Of a DNA stretch of 64,000 nucleotides, positions 40,622 to 51,680 are shown in pieces. How positions within the stretch are numbered: position 1 is the stretch's first letter; every line of letters begins with the position of its first letter. The notes beneath the pieces are model-generated. The model was not told the DNA's origin. It saw only the letters and a list, made by a program, of their open reading frames with translations, and made no database searches. Position numbers and translations under genes: made by a program. This DNA is from Sulfurimonas sp. SAG-AH-194-L11 (lineage in GTDB: Bacteria > Campylobacterota > Campylobacteria > Campylobacterales > Sulfurimonadaceae): the NCBI RefSeq assembly GCF_029215995.1, contig NZ_JAEMVB010000002.1:62001-126000 (forward strand), read 5' to 3'.

Positions 40622-43145
40622 AATTCTCTACAACTTCTGCCTCAGGTTTACCGAGGTAGTATCCTTGAGCATAATCAATTCCCAACTCTTCTATTACTTT
40701 ATACACCGCTTCATTATGTACAAACTCTGCAACTATTTTTTTACCAAGTTTTCTAGCAAATACTATAATTGTTTCAACAACAAGTCGTGCATTTTTATCT
40801 GTATCGATATTTTTTATAAGGCTACCATCTATCTTCATAAAATCAGAACGCATTGTTGTCATATGCTCAAAGTTAGCAAACCCTGAACCAAAATCATCTA
40901 TAGCAATAGCCGCACCTACCTCATATACATTCTCAATAAATGCTGTTACTATATCTACCTTATCATTCTCTTGAGTTTCGAGTATCTCTATTGTTAATTG
41001 TGAAGCTATATCATATGCTTTTATTTTAGCAAACATAAACTCTCTCGTTTTTTCATTTGTTATATCACTAAAAGAGAGATTAATGCTAAAATTAAATCCA
41101 TTCTCTTTAAAATAACTAAAAGATTTTTCAATCATAATCTCCGTAATAAACGGATACAATTTAATCTTTCTACTGACCTCTAAAAATGCATATGGAGAGA
41201 GGATATTACCCTTTTCATCATCTAAACGAACAAGTGCTTCATATTTTTGAATTTTTCTTCTTTTAACATCTACAAGTGGTTGAAAATACGGGAATATTCT
41301 ATCACTACTTATTGCATTTTTTATTGTATTTGCCATGTTAATATTTGCTTCATAGTGTTTTGCCAGTTTTAGGTCTTCATTAAATATCATGTACTCTTTA
41401 CCCGCGCCTTTAGCAAGTTTGAGTGTCATGTCCGCATTAATTAGACCTGTCTTTTTATCATTTATAAGTGCTGCTGCTATTGTAACTGAGACATGGGCAT
41501 AATGTCCATTAGCCACTAAAAACTCTTCTGATCTTATATGTAAAATACAGTTCTTTATTCTCTCTTGGATAGCTTCTGTATTTAAATCTATCTTCATAAT
41601 TACAGCAAACTCATCTGAAGGAAGTTTAAAAAGTTGGGCATCGTTTTCTTTACTTAACATATGCAGAGTTAATGCTAATTGCTTTAGCACTTCATCTCCT
41701 ACTTCATGACCATAAAAATCATTTATCATCGTAAAATCATCAATATTTATGAGGATAATCATTTTTCCTAAACTTACATTGAGTTTTTTAATCAAACTGA
41801 GCCTATTTGGTAGGCCAGTTAAAGTGTCATAATATGCCTGTTTATAGATATAGTCCGCACTCTCTTGGATTCTTTTTTCTAAATTTAAATTTAACTCTTC
41901 GAGTTCGCTTGAAACTGTATTTGCAAGATGTGCCATAACATGATGTGCATCTATATTAAATTCATGTTTTGTAAAAGTTTCTTTGTAGTCAACTAGAGAA
42001 AGAGGATTATGGTCTTCACTCAAAACTAATATGGTCATCGTTTCATTAAGTAGTTGATTTGATTTTCCCTCATGATGAAACTCACCATATGTAAAAAATC
42101 CAGAAATTGCACCAATATTTGAGAGTACTTCTAACTCATCACTCATATACTCTTTCATAAAACGCCGTCTTGCCATACAGGAGTAAATAAATACAGCCTC
42201 AGGCTTATACTTAAGTTCACTCAACATTTTTCTTGTTTTATAACTACTGTTTTTGAGTATGTCCTCTATATCACCGACACCAAAACGAACCTTTGTTCCC
42301 TCTTTTATGTTTCCAGCAAAAGTCAAAGAACCATCATCATGTTTAAGTAAAACAGCACGTCCTACAAGTACACCATCATGTTCAAAAACAAGAGGAAATT
42401 CTATACCAACTCTAGGAAGTCTCGCAGCCAACTCATGCCCCATATACTTTGCATATATGTCAACTGCACTCATACCCTCAATCTCATATACACGATTATT
42501 TATCGATTTCGTGATGAGGAGCTCTTTGCCAACCGGGAACCAGTCAAATGAATAGTTCGTTGTTAGTTGTAATTTTTTACTACTTAAAGAGACTCCAACT
42601 GCACCATTATCACTCATTTCACTGTTTGTAAAAACATATGTTTTAAATAGTTTTCCATTGTCACCGGCTAATCCGCCTGAAAGAACTACATCTGGAGATA
42701 TCCAAGTTATTCCCTTAGCATACTCTTCTCCATTTGTATTAAGCCCATCTGTGAAACTTATGATAAGTTTTGTATCTTCGCTTATGAGTTCTTGTGCCAG
42801 AGACATTCCTGTATTAAAACTCGTGTTAAAACCATCTGTGTGTTCTATAAGAGTGGACTTTAAAGTTGTTTGATTGAATTTGGTAAAAGTAACTATAGTT
42901 TTTTTATCTGTCTCAACTTGGGAACCATTTATAACGCCATCACTTGTAGTTCCAATTATAACTGACTGGCTAAAAGTAGATGCAAAGTAGTTCTGAATAT
43001 TTTTTAATTCATTAATATCTGTAGATGTACAAAAAAGTTGTATAAGTGTCTGAGGAGAATCTATAGATACACCGTCTAACTTTTCTAAGACTTCTTCTGG
43101 TTGTATAAAATCAAGTGTAATATTTTGCATGGAAGATTCTAACAT
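40605..43145 (-). CDS. FIST-domain sensor fused to degenerate GGDEF and EAL domains
   Basis: FIST: SVIIGTTSDGVINGSQ...WISPDVVLSGGLAGDNG; GGDEF site reads LPSDEF; EAL: YEALVRLDDE, IDDFGSGFANFEH, YAQGYYLGKP. Confidence 0.85.
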   Translation of the reverse strand: MLESSMQNITLDFIQPEEVLEKLDGVSIDSPQTLIQLFCTSTDINELKNIQNYFASTFSQSVIIGTTSDGVINGSQVETDKKTIVTFTKFNQTTLKSTLIEHTDGFNTSFNTGMSLAQELISEDTKLIISFTDGLNTNGEEYAKGITWISPDVVLSGGLAGDNGKLFKTYVFTNSEMSDNGAVGVSLSSKKLQLTTNYSFDWFPVGKELLITKSINNRVYEIEGMSAVDIYAKYMGHELAARLPRVGIEFPLVFEHDGVLVGRAVLLKHDDGSLTFAGNIKEGTKVRFGVGDIEDILKNSSYKTRKMLSELKYKPEAVFIYSCMARRRFMKEYMSDELEVLSNIGAISGFFTYGEFHHEGKSNQLLNETMTILVLSEDHNPLSLVDYKETFTKHEFNIDAHHVMAHLANTVSSELEELNLNLEKRIQESADYIYKQAYYDTLTGLPNRLSLIKKLNVSLGKMIILINIDDFTMINDFYGHEVGDEVLKQLALTLHMLSKENDAQLFKLPSDEFAVIMKIDLNTEAIQERIKNCILHIRSEEFLVANGHYAHVSVTIAAALINDKKTGLINADMTLKLAKGAGKEYMIFNEDLKLAKHYEANINMANTIKNAISSDRIFPYFQPLVDVKRRKIQKYEALVRLDDEKGNILSPYAFLEVSRKIKLYPFITEIMIEKSFSYFKENGFNFSINLSFSDITNEKTREFMFAKIKAYDIASQLTIEILETQENDKVDIVTAFIENVYEVGAAIAIDDFGSGFANFEHMTTMRSDFMKIDGSLIKNIDTDKNARLVVETIIVFARKLGKKIVAEFVHNEAVYKVIEELGIDYAQGYYLGKPEAEVVENFIFPL

Positions 43146-43162
43146 AATTTTAATGTCTATAT

Positions 43163-43870
43163 TTAATAGATTAGTTTAATTGTATAAAATATCGAAAATA
43201 GTACGATTTGATGCACTAAATATATTATAAATGAGTGTTGTCCAAACAAAGATAAGAGAGTATTGAGTCTATTCGTTTTATTAAGTATTTCAATATTTAG
43301 AAATATTTCTTGTAGTTTATAGTAACCTGCACTCAATCCAAATAGATATACTCCAAACCAAGGTACGAGACTTACAAGATCTTGTGTGTAAAACTTTGGA
43401 AGAGAGAGTGTTTCTTGTAAATATAGATATAACCAATGCATATTTATCCACGACATGTTGTATCCAAGGATTATGAATATACCTAAGAGTAAAGATATTT
43501 TTGGAAGCTTTAAAAAAGGTAAGCCAATTATCGTTACAAGAAGAAAAAAGTGTAGTATTCCAAAATATATCCATGTGTTTGGAAACTGAGTATAACTTCC
43601 TATAGTTACAAGAAGAGATGCCACACCTAAAAGAAGCAGCCTTTTTAAAAGCTTTTGTAAATTAATGCCATTTTTATGTGCAAGTTGTGCACTAATACCT
43701 GCAGAAAATATAAACATACTCACTATAAGATAACGAAAATACTTCCAAAACTCCCCATGTTTGAGGTCAAAATCTACATATCCAAAATTCTTCAAATCAA
43801 AACAAAAATGAAAAATAACCATAAGGACAATAGCTACACCACGAAATATATCTAAACCTTGAAGTCTCAT
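43163..43870 (-). CDS. DUF1624 / heparan-alpha-glucosaminide N-acetyltransferase-like membrane protein
   Basis: MRLQGLDIFRGVAIVLMVIFHFCFDL...FIFSAGISAQLAHKNG. Confidence 0.75.
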   Translation of the reverse strand: MRLQGLDIFRGVAIVLMVIFHFCFDLKNFGYVDFDLKHGEFWKYFRYLIVSMFIFSAGISAQLAHKNGINLQKLLKRLLLLGVASLLVTIGSYTQFPNTWIYFGILHFFLLVTIIGLPFLKLPKISLLLGIFIILGYNMSWINMHWLYLYLQETLSLPKFYTQDLVSLVPWFGVYLFGLSAGYYKLQEIFLNIEILNKTNRLNTLLSLFGQHSFIIYLVHQIVLFSIFYTIKLIY

Positions 43871-44268
43871 CTCTGTTGTTTTTTCTTATAAAGATAGCGC
43901 TGTAAGATTATCATAGCAGAGATAGAGTCAATCCTTCCATCTCTAATGTACTTTATCTCACCCTTCATAAGACTCTCAGCTTCAAGTGAACTTCCCGCCT
44001 CATCTTGGTAAAAAACTTCACCCCCAAAATCTACAAGATTCATAAAGTGTGCTATGCGTCTTCGCATCTCATCTTCACTGCTACCACCAAGAGGAATCCC
44101 AATAACAACTACATCAATTTCCCACTCATTTATAGCTTTTCGTACTTCACTTGAAGCTTGATTACGGTTTTTTCTTATGATGGCGGGGAGTGGTGTTACT
44201 AAGTCCTTATGAGCAGAGTAAGCGAGTCCAATACGTTTGAGCCCTAGATCAATTGCAATATATTTCAT
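43867..44268 (-). CDS. ruvX: Holliday junction resolvase-like RuvX (YqgF)
   Basis: YIAIDLGLKRIGLAYS; VVIGIPLGGSS; VFYQDEAGSSLEAE. Confidence 0.88.
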   Translation of the reverse strand: MKYIAIDLGLKRIGLAYSAHKDLVTPLPAIIRKNRNQASSEVRKAINEWEIDVVVIGIPLGGSSEDEMRRRIAHFMNLVDFGGEVFYQDEAGSSLEAESLMKGEIKYIRDGRIDSISAMIILQRYLYKKKQQR

Positions 44269-44269
44269 A

Positions 44270-45610
44270 CTATTTTCCTAAACAAAAAGAGCCAAACATC
44301 TTATCAAGCATCTCATCATTTTCAAAAGGTCGGGTTATACTTGCCATCTCTTTGACAGCCTCATTAAGATGAAAAGAAAATATCTCTAACTCTTGATCTT
44401 GCAGCGGTATAAATGACTCTTGTATATTTTTCATAGTCTCTTGGACTGCATTTATCTGACGACTTGAGATAAGCATAACTTCATCACTAGAGTTACTCAT
44501 ATTCATAATTTTTTCTAAGGCACTTACAAGTGAACTCACATCATCTTTAGAGTTAAGTTCTATGTCAAAATCTAATGCTTCGAGTGAAAACTTTTGTTCT
44601 AAATCTATCTTATTTTTTACTACTACTACTTCTTTAGTTGTTCGTGCGATTTGGACGAGTCTTGCTATCTCTTTATCTTCATCATCTGCTTCTCTTGAGC
44701 TATCAAAGAGTGCTACAACTATATCACTCTCTTGTATGGCTTCTAGAGAGCGTTCTATTCCTATTCTCTCTATCTCATCATTCGCTTCACGAATCCCCGC
44801 AGTATCTACCATACGGATAAGATGTGTGCCAATTTTCACCTGCTCTTCAATTGTATCACGAGTTGTTCCTGCGATGTCGCTAACTATAGCTCTATCAAAA
44901 TGAAGTAGTGCATTTAGGAGTGAAGATTTACCAACATTTGGTTTACCAATAATTGCTACACGAAAACCTTGCATAAGTCCCTCACGAGATTTTGAAGCTT
45001 GCAATGTTTTACCCAGTAAAATATAAAGCTCATCTAGTTTCGACTTTATCTGCAGAACTAAGTCAGGAGGTAAATCCTCTTCAGCATAATCTATAGTCAC
45101 TTCACTAAATGCAAGTATATGAATTATTTCATCTCTAACATCTTCTATAAAGTGTTTTAGTGAGCCTTTCATCTGTGCCGCTAAAATTTTAGCTGCATCT
45201 TCACTTTTAGCTTCTATGAGTTGTGCTATAGCTTCTGCTTCGCTTAAATCAATGCGACCATTAAAAAAAGCTCGTTTAGAAAACTCTCCAGGGTTTGCAA
45301 GTCTTGCACCTGCACTCAGTGTCGCCTTAAGTATACTTTGTGCGACGATAAATCCACCATGACATTGAATCTCAACAACATGCTCTGCTGTAAAAGAGTG
45401 TGGTGCTTTAAAGTAGATAACAATCGCTTCATCTATAAGCGTATCTGTAGCGTCATAAATAGTTGAGAGTGTTGCATATCTTGGATTTATTATTTTATTT
45501 CGCGTAAGTTTTTGTGTGATTTCTAAGGCTTTATCACCACTTATACGGATAATTGCAATAGAGCCTATGCCATTAGCTGTTGCAATGGCACTTATTGTAT
45601 CTGAGTACAT
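44270..45610 (-). CDS. mnmE: tRNA modification GTPase MnmE
   Basis: SDTISAIATANGIGSIAIIRISG; IIGKPNVGKSSLLNALL; DIAGTTRDTIEE; C-terminal FGSFCLGK. Confidence 0.96.
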   Translation of the reverse strand: MYSDTISAIATANGIGSIAIIRISGDKALEITQKLTRNKIINPRYATLSTIYDATDTLIDEAIVIYFKAPHSFTAEHVVEIQCHGGFIVAQSILKATLSAGARLANPGEFSKRAFFNGRIDLSEAEAIAQLIEAKSEDAAKILAAQMKGSLKHFIEDVRDEIIHILAFSEVTIDYAEEDLPPDLVLQIKSKLDELYILLGKTLQASKSREGLMQGFRVAIIGKPNVGKSSLLNALLHFDRAIVSDIAGTTRDTIEEQVKIGTHLIRMVDTAGIREANDEIERIGIERSLEAIQESDIVVALFDSSREADDEDKEIARLVQIARTTKEVVVVKNKIDLEQKFSLEALDFDIELNSKDDVSSLVSALEKIMNMSNSSDEVMLISSRQINAVQETMKNIQESFIPLQDQELEIFSFHLNEAVKEMASITRPFENDEMLDKMFGSFCLGK

Positions 45611-45611
45611 T

Positions 45612-46544
45612 TTAGTTGTTGTAGTCGTTTATAATTATGTACTTTAATCCATCACGAGTTGAACGGATTACGACATACTTTTGAGGATATTTAGCACGTA
45701 ACTCTTTGAGTGCAATTTGGACTAAAACACCATCAAGAATTTTTGTTTGTGCTCTTCCATCTCTATCTACATTTTCATATACATTTAATAGATATCTACC
45801 GATAGACTCTTCTTGGTTTTGTAAAAATTCTGCTATTTCTAAGCGTAGCTGAACCTCATACTTAGAGTTAATCCAGTTAAAAATCATATACGAAAGTGCT
45901 TTATATCTATAGCCCTCTTTACCTATAAGAAGTGCCGCATCATCCCCTTTAAATTCAATTAAAAGTGTTTCACTATCATATGTACTTACTTCAATACTAT
46001 CTATCGCAAAACAAGTGAGTTTAAAAAGTGCATTTATTTTAATCTGTACTTCTTCGACTATAGAGTCTAAATTAGTATACTCTTGAGCCTTTTCTTCTCT
46101 TTGTTCATCACTTCTTTCATCATACTCATCATCATAATCAGCAGTAAAATCGAGTCCATTTAAATCATCATCTTCATCATCTTGATCACTTACAAAAGAT
46201 GCTGGCATAATTGTATCATTTAAAACTGTTTGTACTTTAGGTTTTTTTACTACTTTTTCTTTTTGAAGCTTGGGAGTTTTTTTAGTTTGAGTTTTTTTAG
46301 GACTTACCTGAGGAGTTGGTTTTTCTCTTTTTATCTCCTGTTTTGTCTCTTTAACTACTTGTGGTTCTAACTCTTTTTCTTCTAAACGCAGTGCAACAAT
46401 AATTGCACTCTTTTTAAAAAAACCCAAAAAGCCTTTACTTGGAACCTGTATAACTTCGATTTTAAGTTGTGTTATAGAACATTCTAATTGACTTGCAGCA
46501 TTTGCATAGGCTATTTCCAGTGTACTTGCTTCAATTTTCAACAT
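45612..46544 (-). CDS. jag: Jag/KhpB-type KH-R3H RNA-binding protein
   Basis: Jag N-terminus with GFLGFFKKSAIIVA; KH LLIGKEGYRYKALSYMIFNWIN; downstream of yidC. Confidence 0.82.
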   Translation of the reverse strand: MLKIEASTLEIAYANAASQLECSITQLKIEVIQVPSKGFLGFFKKSAIIVALRLEEKELEPQVVKETKQEIKREKPTPQVSPKKTQTKKTPKLQKEKVVKKPKVQTVLNDTIMPASFVSDQDDEDDDLNGLDFTADYDDEYDERSDEQREEKAQEYTNLDSIVEEVQIKINALFKLTCFAIDSIEVSTYDSETLLIEFKGDDAALLIGKEGYRYKALSYMIFNWINSKYEVQLRLEIAEFLQNQEESIGRYLLNVYENVDRDGRAQTKILDGVLVQIALKELRAKYPQKYVVIRSTRDGLKYIIINDYNN

Positions 46545-46546
46545 AA

Positions 46547-48145
46547 CTATTTCTCTACTTTAGCTGCTTTGAGTGCATCTTTAGCATTTTTAAATTGTTG
46601 ATTAACAATAAACTGCTGTAAAATAGAAAAGAGATTATTTACAAACCAGTACAGAACTAAACCAGATGGAAAAGTTACAAAGAAAAATGTAAATATAACC
46701 GGTAACCACTTCATCACTTTTTCTTGCATTGGATCTGAAAAGTTATTTGGTGTCATGCGTTGCTGTAGGAACATTGATGCACCCATAAGAACTGGCATTA
46801 CATAGTAAGGATCCATACGAGAAAGATCATCTATCCAAAGTATCCATGGCGCACCTTGAAGCTCGACTGCATTTAAAAGTACACGATAAATCGCAAAAAA
46901 CACTGGTATTTGCATTAACATTGGGAGACAACCACCAAGAGGATTTGCTCCATTTTTCTTGTACATATCCATAGTCGCTTGGTTTAAACGCTGTGGATCA
47001 CCTTTATACTTCTCTTTTAAATCTTTAATTTTTGGTGCAAGGTCTTTCATCTTCTGCATAGAAACCATACCTTTGTATGTCAAAGGATAGAGCACAAATC
47101 TAATAATAGCAGTAAGTGCAATAATCGACCAACCCCAGTTTCCAAAAATTCCATGTAACCATGAAAGAAGTGCAAAAAGTGGTTTTGCGGCAAATGTAAA
47201 CCAACCATACTCAATTGCATTTGTCAGTACAGGATTAATAGATTCAAGTATTTTATAATTCTTTTCACCTATGTAACCACTAAACTTTAGGTTTTGTGTT
47301 CCATCAAAATAGACTACTGGATTATCATCACGATCTCTCTCAACAATGACATTTCTATCTTTAGCGAGTCCATACATAATAGTTGCTGTGTATTGATCAA
47401 ATGCAGAAATCAACTCCACACCTGAAAAAGATTTTCTCCCCTCAGCATCTCCATCTGCGATTATAGTTACAAGTTCATCATCTGTATAAACCATAGCACC
47501 TACAACTGTCATCATCTGCTCATCTTCATTTACACGAGGACGTTGCCCTAAGTAAACATAGTAATGCTTGTCTGCACTCAAAGAGATTTCTACATCATAA
47601 TGACCATCTTTAAAAAATGTTATTTTTTTAGTTACACTAAGTGATGAAAGTTTTTGAGTAAGGGTTACAGTTTTTGCACTACCATCTACATTTACTTCTG
47701 TCACATCTGTTGTGTATGCTACTGAAGATGCCTCTTTATTTAGATTCTCATCCCTAAATCTGATATAGAGAGGTTTAGTTCCTGTTTGGGGAATAAGTTG
47801 TGCATGATTATCTTCTTTATCTCTAAACTTCTCTTCGAGTAACTCTTTAGAGGAGATACGTCCTAGCGTGTCTAGTTTTAATATAAAATTCTCATTTGTA
47901 ACTCTTACAAGATCGCTTGAACTTGTTCTCTCTGATGCTAAAATAACATGTCCAGCCTCCGCCTCTACATTTACTGCTGATTCACTACTTGCTTTAACAT
48001 TACTACTTTGTGTTATTTGAGCTTTAGTGTCTTCTACTACTTCTGACTCTACCGGTGGAAAAATTGCTGTATACCCTACGAAAAAAACTACTGATAATAG
48101 TACAGCTACTATTAATCTCTGATTTGGTGACATTTTGTCTAACAC
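46547..48145 (-). CDS. yidC: Membrane protein insertase YidC
   Basis: GNWGWSIIALTAIIRFVLYPLTYKGMVSMQKMKDLAPKIKDLKEKY; GGCLPMLMQIPVFFAIYRVL. Confidence 0.97.
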   Translation of the reverse strand: MLDKMSPNQRLIVAVLLSVVFFVGYTAIFPPVESEVVEDTKAQITQSSNVKASSESAVNVEAEAGHVILASERTSSSDLVRVTNENFILKLDTLGRISSKELLEEKFRDKEDNHAQLIPQTGTKPLYIRFRDENLNKEASSVAYTTDVTEVNVDGSAKTVTLTQKLSSLSVTKKITFFKDGHYDVEISLSADKHYYVYLGQRPRVNEDEQMMTVVGAMVYTDDELVTIIADGDAEGRKSFSGVELISAFDQYTATIMYGLAKDRNVIVERDRDDNPVVYFDGTQNLKFSGYIGEKNYKILESINPVLTNAIEYGWFTFAAKPLFALLSWLHGIFGNWGWSIIALTAIIRFVLYPLTYKGMVSMQKMKDLAPKIKDLKEKYKGDPQRLNQATMDMYKKNGANPLGGCLPMLMQIPVFFAIYRVLLNAVELQGAPWILWIDDLSRMDPYYVMPVLMGASMFLQQRMTPNNFSDPMQEKVMKWLPVIFTFFFVTFPSGLVLYWFVNNLFSILQQFIVNQQFKNAKDALKAAKVEK

Positions 48146-48148
48146 AGA

Positions 48149-48472
48149 TTACCCTTTATATGAAAAATTTTTTATTATGTAATGTTGGTTCTTTTTATTT
48201 GGAACCAGCCAATATTTTATACTTCCTACATCTAGTTGTGTAGGCTTACAGTGGAGCTTATAAAGCAATGGATGCTCTATCCCGCCATCAAATAATTGAT
48301 TACAACGTAGTATTCTAGTAAAAGAGTGGTAAAAAGCACTTGAAATTGAGTTGTTTTCGAAATTTAATCGTGCATATTCACTACATGTGGGATAAAATCG
48401 ACAAGAACCGAAGCCAATGAGGGTAAAAAACTTCTGATAAAGCCATAAAAGTTTAAGTAAAAGTTTTCGCAT
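48149..48472 (-). CDS. yidD: Membrane protein insertion efficiency factor YidD
   Basis: CRFYPTCSEYARLNFENNS...RILRCNQLFDGGIEHP. Confidence 0.93.
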   Translation of the reverse strand: MRKLLLKLLWLYQKFFTLIGFGSCRFYPTCSEYARLNFENNSISSAFYHSFTRILRCNQLFDGGIEHPLLYKLHCKPTQLDVGSIKYWLVPNKKNQHYIIKNFSYKG

Positions 48473-48791
48473 TTTTCAGTACTTTAATAAAATCATTTTG
48501 AAGTTTTTCGTGTGATGAATCAAAAAGACCTACTTTTGCAACAAATACATAAGAGCCATCTTTGAGTTTTGGAGAGTATTCACGAAATAGTGCTCTCATA
48601 CGACGTTTAGCTCGGTTACGCTTTACAGCATTTCCTAACTTTTTTGTCGCAGTAAAGCCTACTTTGCGAGTTCCATTTTGAGGAAGAAAAAAGAGAACAA
48701 CACTGCTTGAGTGCTGGTTTTTTCCTTTGTTATATACATATTGAAACTCCTTATGGAGTTTCAGTGTGTAAAATCCGCCTAAACTGACAAT
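48453..48791 (-). CDS. rnpA: Ribonuclease P protein component, non-standard start (ATT 48791 or CTG 48764)
   Basis: Frame reads [88 protein letters not shown]...; RnpA signature [19 protein letters not shown]. Absent from the ORF track. Confidence 0.88.
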   Translation of the reverse strand: MVSLGGFYTLKLHKEFQYVYNKGKNQHSSSVVLFFLPQNGTRKVGFTATKKLGNAVKRNRAKRRMRALFREYSPKLKDGSYVFVAKVGLFDSSHEKLQNDFIKVLKNAKTFT

Positions 48792-48913
48792 CTTTTACGA
48801 CCTTTAGCTCTTCTACGGTTTAAAACTCTACGTCCGTTCTTAGTAGCCATACGTGCTCTAAAACCGTGAGTTCTTTTTCTTGGTGTTGAATGGGGTTGGT
48901 ATGTTCTTTTCAT
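48779..48913 (-). CDS. rpmH: 50S ribosomal protein L34
   Basis: [44 protein letters not shown] (44 aa); below track threshold. Confidence 0.97.
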   Translation of the reverse strand: MKRTYQPHSTPRKRTHGFRARMATKNGRRVLNRRRAKGRKRLSV

Positions 48914-48972
48914 GACATATCCTTATGTAAAATTAAGTTCGAAATAATACAAAAAATTTGCTTAAAGTGTTG

Positions 48973-51552
48973 TTAAGTGACTATCACTTCTATGTTTTCA
49001 CCCTCTTTAATAAATTCTACACTTGAACCCTCAACAATTTTTCCCTCTAAAATAAGGTCAGCTAGTCTATCTTCTACTATCTCATACAGAGCACGTTTAA
49101 GAGGTCTAGCACCATAAATAGGGTCGAATCCAGCTTCTGCTATGTATGCTTTAGCCTCAGGACTTAGAGTAAGTGTGATATCTCTATCTTTTACTTTTTT
49201 AGCGATATCGCTAAAAAAGATATCTACAATTGAAACTATTTCCTCTTGACCAAGAGCATTAAAAATCACTACATCATCAAGTCTATTTAAAAATTCAGGT
49301 TTAAAAGCCTGTTTTAATTCACCCATCACTAGTTCATCTAACTCTTTACTTGGCTTATTAGCCATAATTTTATCACTTGCAATATTAGATGTCAGAATAA
49401 TTATGGTGTTAGAAAAATCAACTGTAACACCTTTGTTATCTGTTAAACGTCCATCATCTAAAACTTGAAGCAACATGTTAAATACATCTGGATGTGCCTT
49501 TTCTACCTCATCAAACAGAACAACTGAATATGGCTTTCTTCTTACTGCTTCTGTAAGTTGTCCACCCTCATCATAGCCTACATACCCAGGAGCTGCACCA
49601 ACTAAACGTGAAACAGAATGTTTCTCCATGTACTCACTCATATCTATTCTGATAAGTGCCTCTTCACTATCAAATAAGAAGTTTGCAAGTGTTTTTGCTG
49701 TCTGTGTTTTTCCAACACCTGTTGGTCCTAAGAAAAGAAAACTACCAATAGGTGAGTTAGCATCGCTAAGTCCTGCTTTATTGCGTTTAATAGCACGTGC
49801 AACTGCATGTGTAGCTTTACCTTGTCCAATAACCGTTTTATTTAACTCATCTTCTACATGCAGAATTTTTGTCTGCTCAGACTGTAACATTTTGTTTACC
49901 GGTATATGTGTCCAACGCGATACAACACCAGCAATAGAGTCTTCATCAACACTATTTTTCAGTAGTGTTCCCTCAGCTTGTAATCTATCCCAGTTCTCGT
50001 TTATAGTTTTTTCTTCTTCTAAAAGTTTAGGGATGTCTCCATACTCTATCTCCGCTGCCTTGTTAAAGTCACCTGCACTTTTTGCAAGTTCTGCTTCTCT
50101 ACGCTTTGCCTCAATTGCACCTTTCATAGAAGATATCTTCTCAAATACCTCTTTTTCTGTCTCAAACTGTGAAGTGAGTCTTTGGACCTCTTCTGTTACA
50201 TCTGCTAACTCTTTTTCTATCTCTAAAAGACGCTTCTTATTTGCAGGAGTATCTTCCATTTTAAGTGCTTCTTTTTCTACCATCAGCTCTGAGTGTTCAC
50301 GTTTTGCACGAGAAAGCACTGTTGGTTCTGATTCTATCTGCATCTTTAGCTCAGCTGCTGCTTCATCAATAAGATCTATCGCCTTATCTGGTAAAAATCT
50401 ATCAGCTATATATCTATCACTTAATCGTGCTGCTGCAACTAATGCACTATCTGTAATCGTTACATTGTGGTGTGTCTCAAGACGTTCTTTAATACCACGG
50501 AGTATCTGTAATGACTGATTTACAGTAGGCTCATTTAGATTAATCGCTAAAAATCGACGTTGCAGTGCAGTATCTTTTTCAAAGTATTTTCTATACTCTT
50601 TAAGAGTTGTCGCTCCAATAGTATTGAGCTCTCCACGAGCGAGTGCTGGTTTTAAAATATTTGCAGCATCCATACCACCTTCACCTGCTCCTGCACCAAC
50701 AATAGTGTGAATTTCATCAATAAAAAGAATTATTTTACCATTCTCTTTTACTTCTTCTATAACAGCCTTAAGTCTATCTTCAAACTCTCCTCTATACTTT
50801 GCACCAGCTATCAGTGCATTCATATCGAGTGCAACAACTCGTTTATTTTGTAAAGAAGTTGGAACATCTCCTGCATAAATTTTTTGAGCTAGTCCTTCGA
50901 CTAAAGCTGTTTTACCAACTCCTGGCTCACCTAAAAGTATCGGATTGTTTTTTGTTTTACGAATAAGTATCTGCATCATACGAGTTATCTCTTCATCTCT
51001 TCCTATAACAGGAGAGAGTTTTCCCTCAGCAGCTTGTGCTGTTAAGTCAATTCCGTACTTAGATAAAGAGTCTAATGTTTCATCTGCACTTTGTGAGTCA
51101 ATCTTAGCTCCCCCTCGTGTTGCCTCTATATTTTTACTCAACTCAAGCATATCAACATACTTCGGGAGTATGCTTGAGTATGGCTCTGAATTTAGATTAG
51201 CTAGTAAGTAGGTATCTACTGCTAAAAAAGTATCCCCATTTTGTGCCATTAATCCAGCACCTTTTTCTAGTGTTTCAACAAAACTTTTAGAGAGTTTTAT
51301 ACTCTCTTTTGTTACAGATGAAGACTTTGGCAATTTTTCAGTCAGACTTTTAATATCTAACTCCATAGCTATCTTATCCACATTCATTTTTCTCAACATC
51401 TGATTTAAGATAGAATCTGAGTTTGTTAAAAGTGCCCATAAAAAGTGCTCACTCGTGACCTCTTGGTTTTTGTTATGAAGTGCTAGAGATATCGCACTCT
51501 CAATTGATTGTGTCAAATTATGTGTTAGTTTTTCAAAAATATTATTATTCAT
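48973..51552 (-). CDS. clpB: Chaperone ClpB
   Basis: Two Walker A motifs [17 protein letters not shown] and [17 protein letters not shown] with a middle coiled-coil; 859 aa. Confidence 0.96.
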   Translation of the reverse strand: MNNNIFEKLTHNLTQSIESAISLALHNKNQEVTSEHFLWALLTNSDSILNQMLRKMNVDKIAMELDIKSLTEKLPKSSSVTKESIKLSKSFVETLEKGAGLMAQNGDTFLAVDTYLLANLNSEPYSSILPKYVDMLELSKNIEATRGGAKIDSQSADETLDSLSKYGIDLTAQAAEGKLSPVIGRDEEITRMMQILIRKTKNNPILLGEPGVGKTALVEGLAQKIYAGDVPTSLQNKRVVALDMNALIAGAKYRGEFEDRLKAVIEEVKENGKIILFIDEIHTIVGAGAGEGGMDAANILKPALARGELNTIGATTLKEYRKYFEKDTALQRRFLAINLNEPTVNQSLQILRGIKERLETHHNVTITDSALVAAARLSDRYIADRFLPDKAIDLIDEAAAELKMQIESEPTVLSRAKREHSELMVEKEALKMEDTPANKKRLLEIEKELADVTEEVQRLTSQFETEKEVFEKISSMKGAIEAKRREAELAKSAGDFNKAAEIEYGDIPKLLEEEKTINENWDRLQAEGTLLKNSVDEDSIAGVVSRWTHIPVNKMLQSEQTKILHVEDELNKTVIGQGKATHAVARAIKRNKAGLSDANSPIGSFLFLGPTGVGKTQTAKTLANFLFDSEEALIRIDMSEYMEKHSVSRLVGAAPGYVGYDEGGQLTEAVRRKPYSVVLFDEVEKAHPDVFNMLLQVLDDGRLTDNKGVTVDFSNTIIILTSNIASDKIMANKPSKELDELVMGELKQAFKPEFLNRLDDVVIFNALGQEEIVSIVDIFFSDIAKKVKDRDITLTLSPEAKAYIAEAGFDPIYGARPLKRALYEIVEDRLADLILEGKIVEGSSVEFIKEGENIEVIVT

Positions 51553-51608
51553 TTGGAATCCTTTTATTAAATATGACAGTAGTATATAGCATTTAAGGTT
51601 TATCTTTT

Positions 51609-51628
51609 GCTACTTAGGTAGCTTTTTT
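51609..51628 (+). terminator. Intrinsic-terminator-like hairpin in the clpB/nitroreductase divergent region
   Basis: GCTAC-ttag-GTAGC followed by TTTTTT on the + strand. Confidence 0.5.
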
Positions 51629-51680
51629 ATAATAATCTTAATAATTATTTCACTATAATTTCAGCAAAGGATTATAAATT

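Noticed and set aside
49628-50518. 296-aa ORF antisense to clpB
   Set aside because: Ser/Cys-rich shadow of a well-conserved ClpB frame; no domain.
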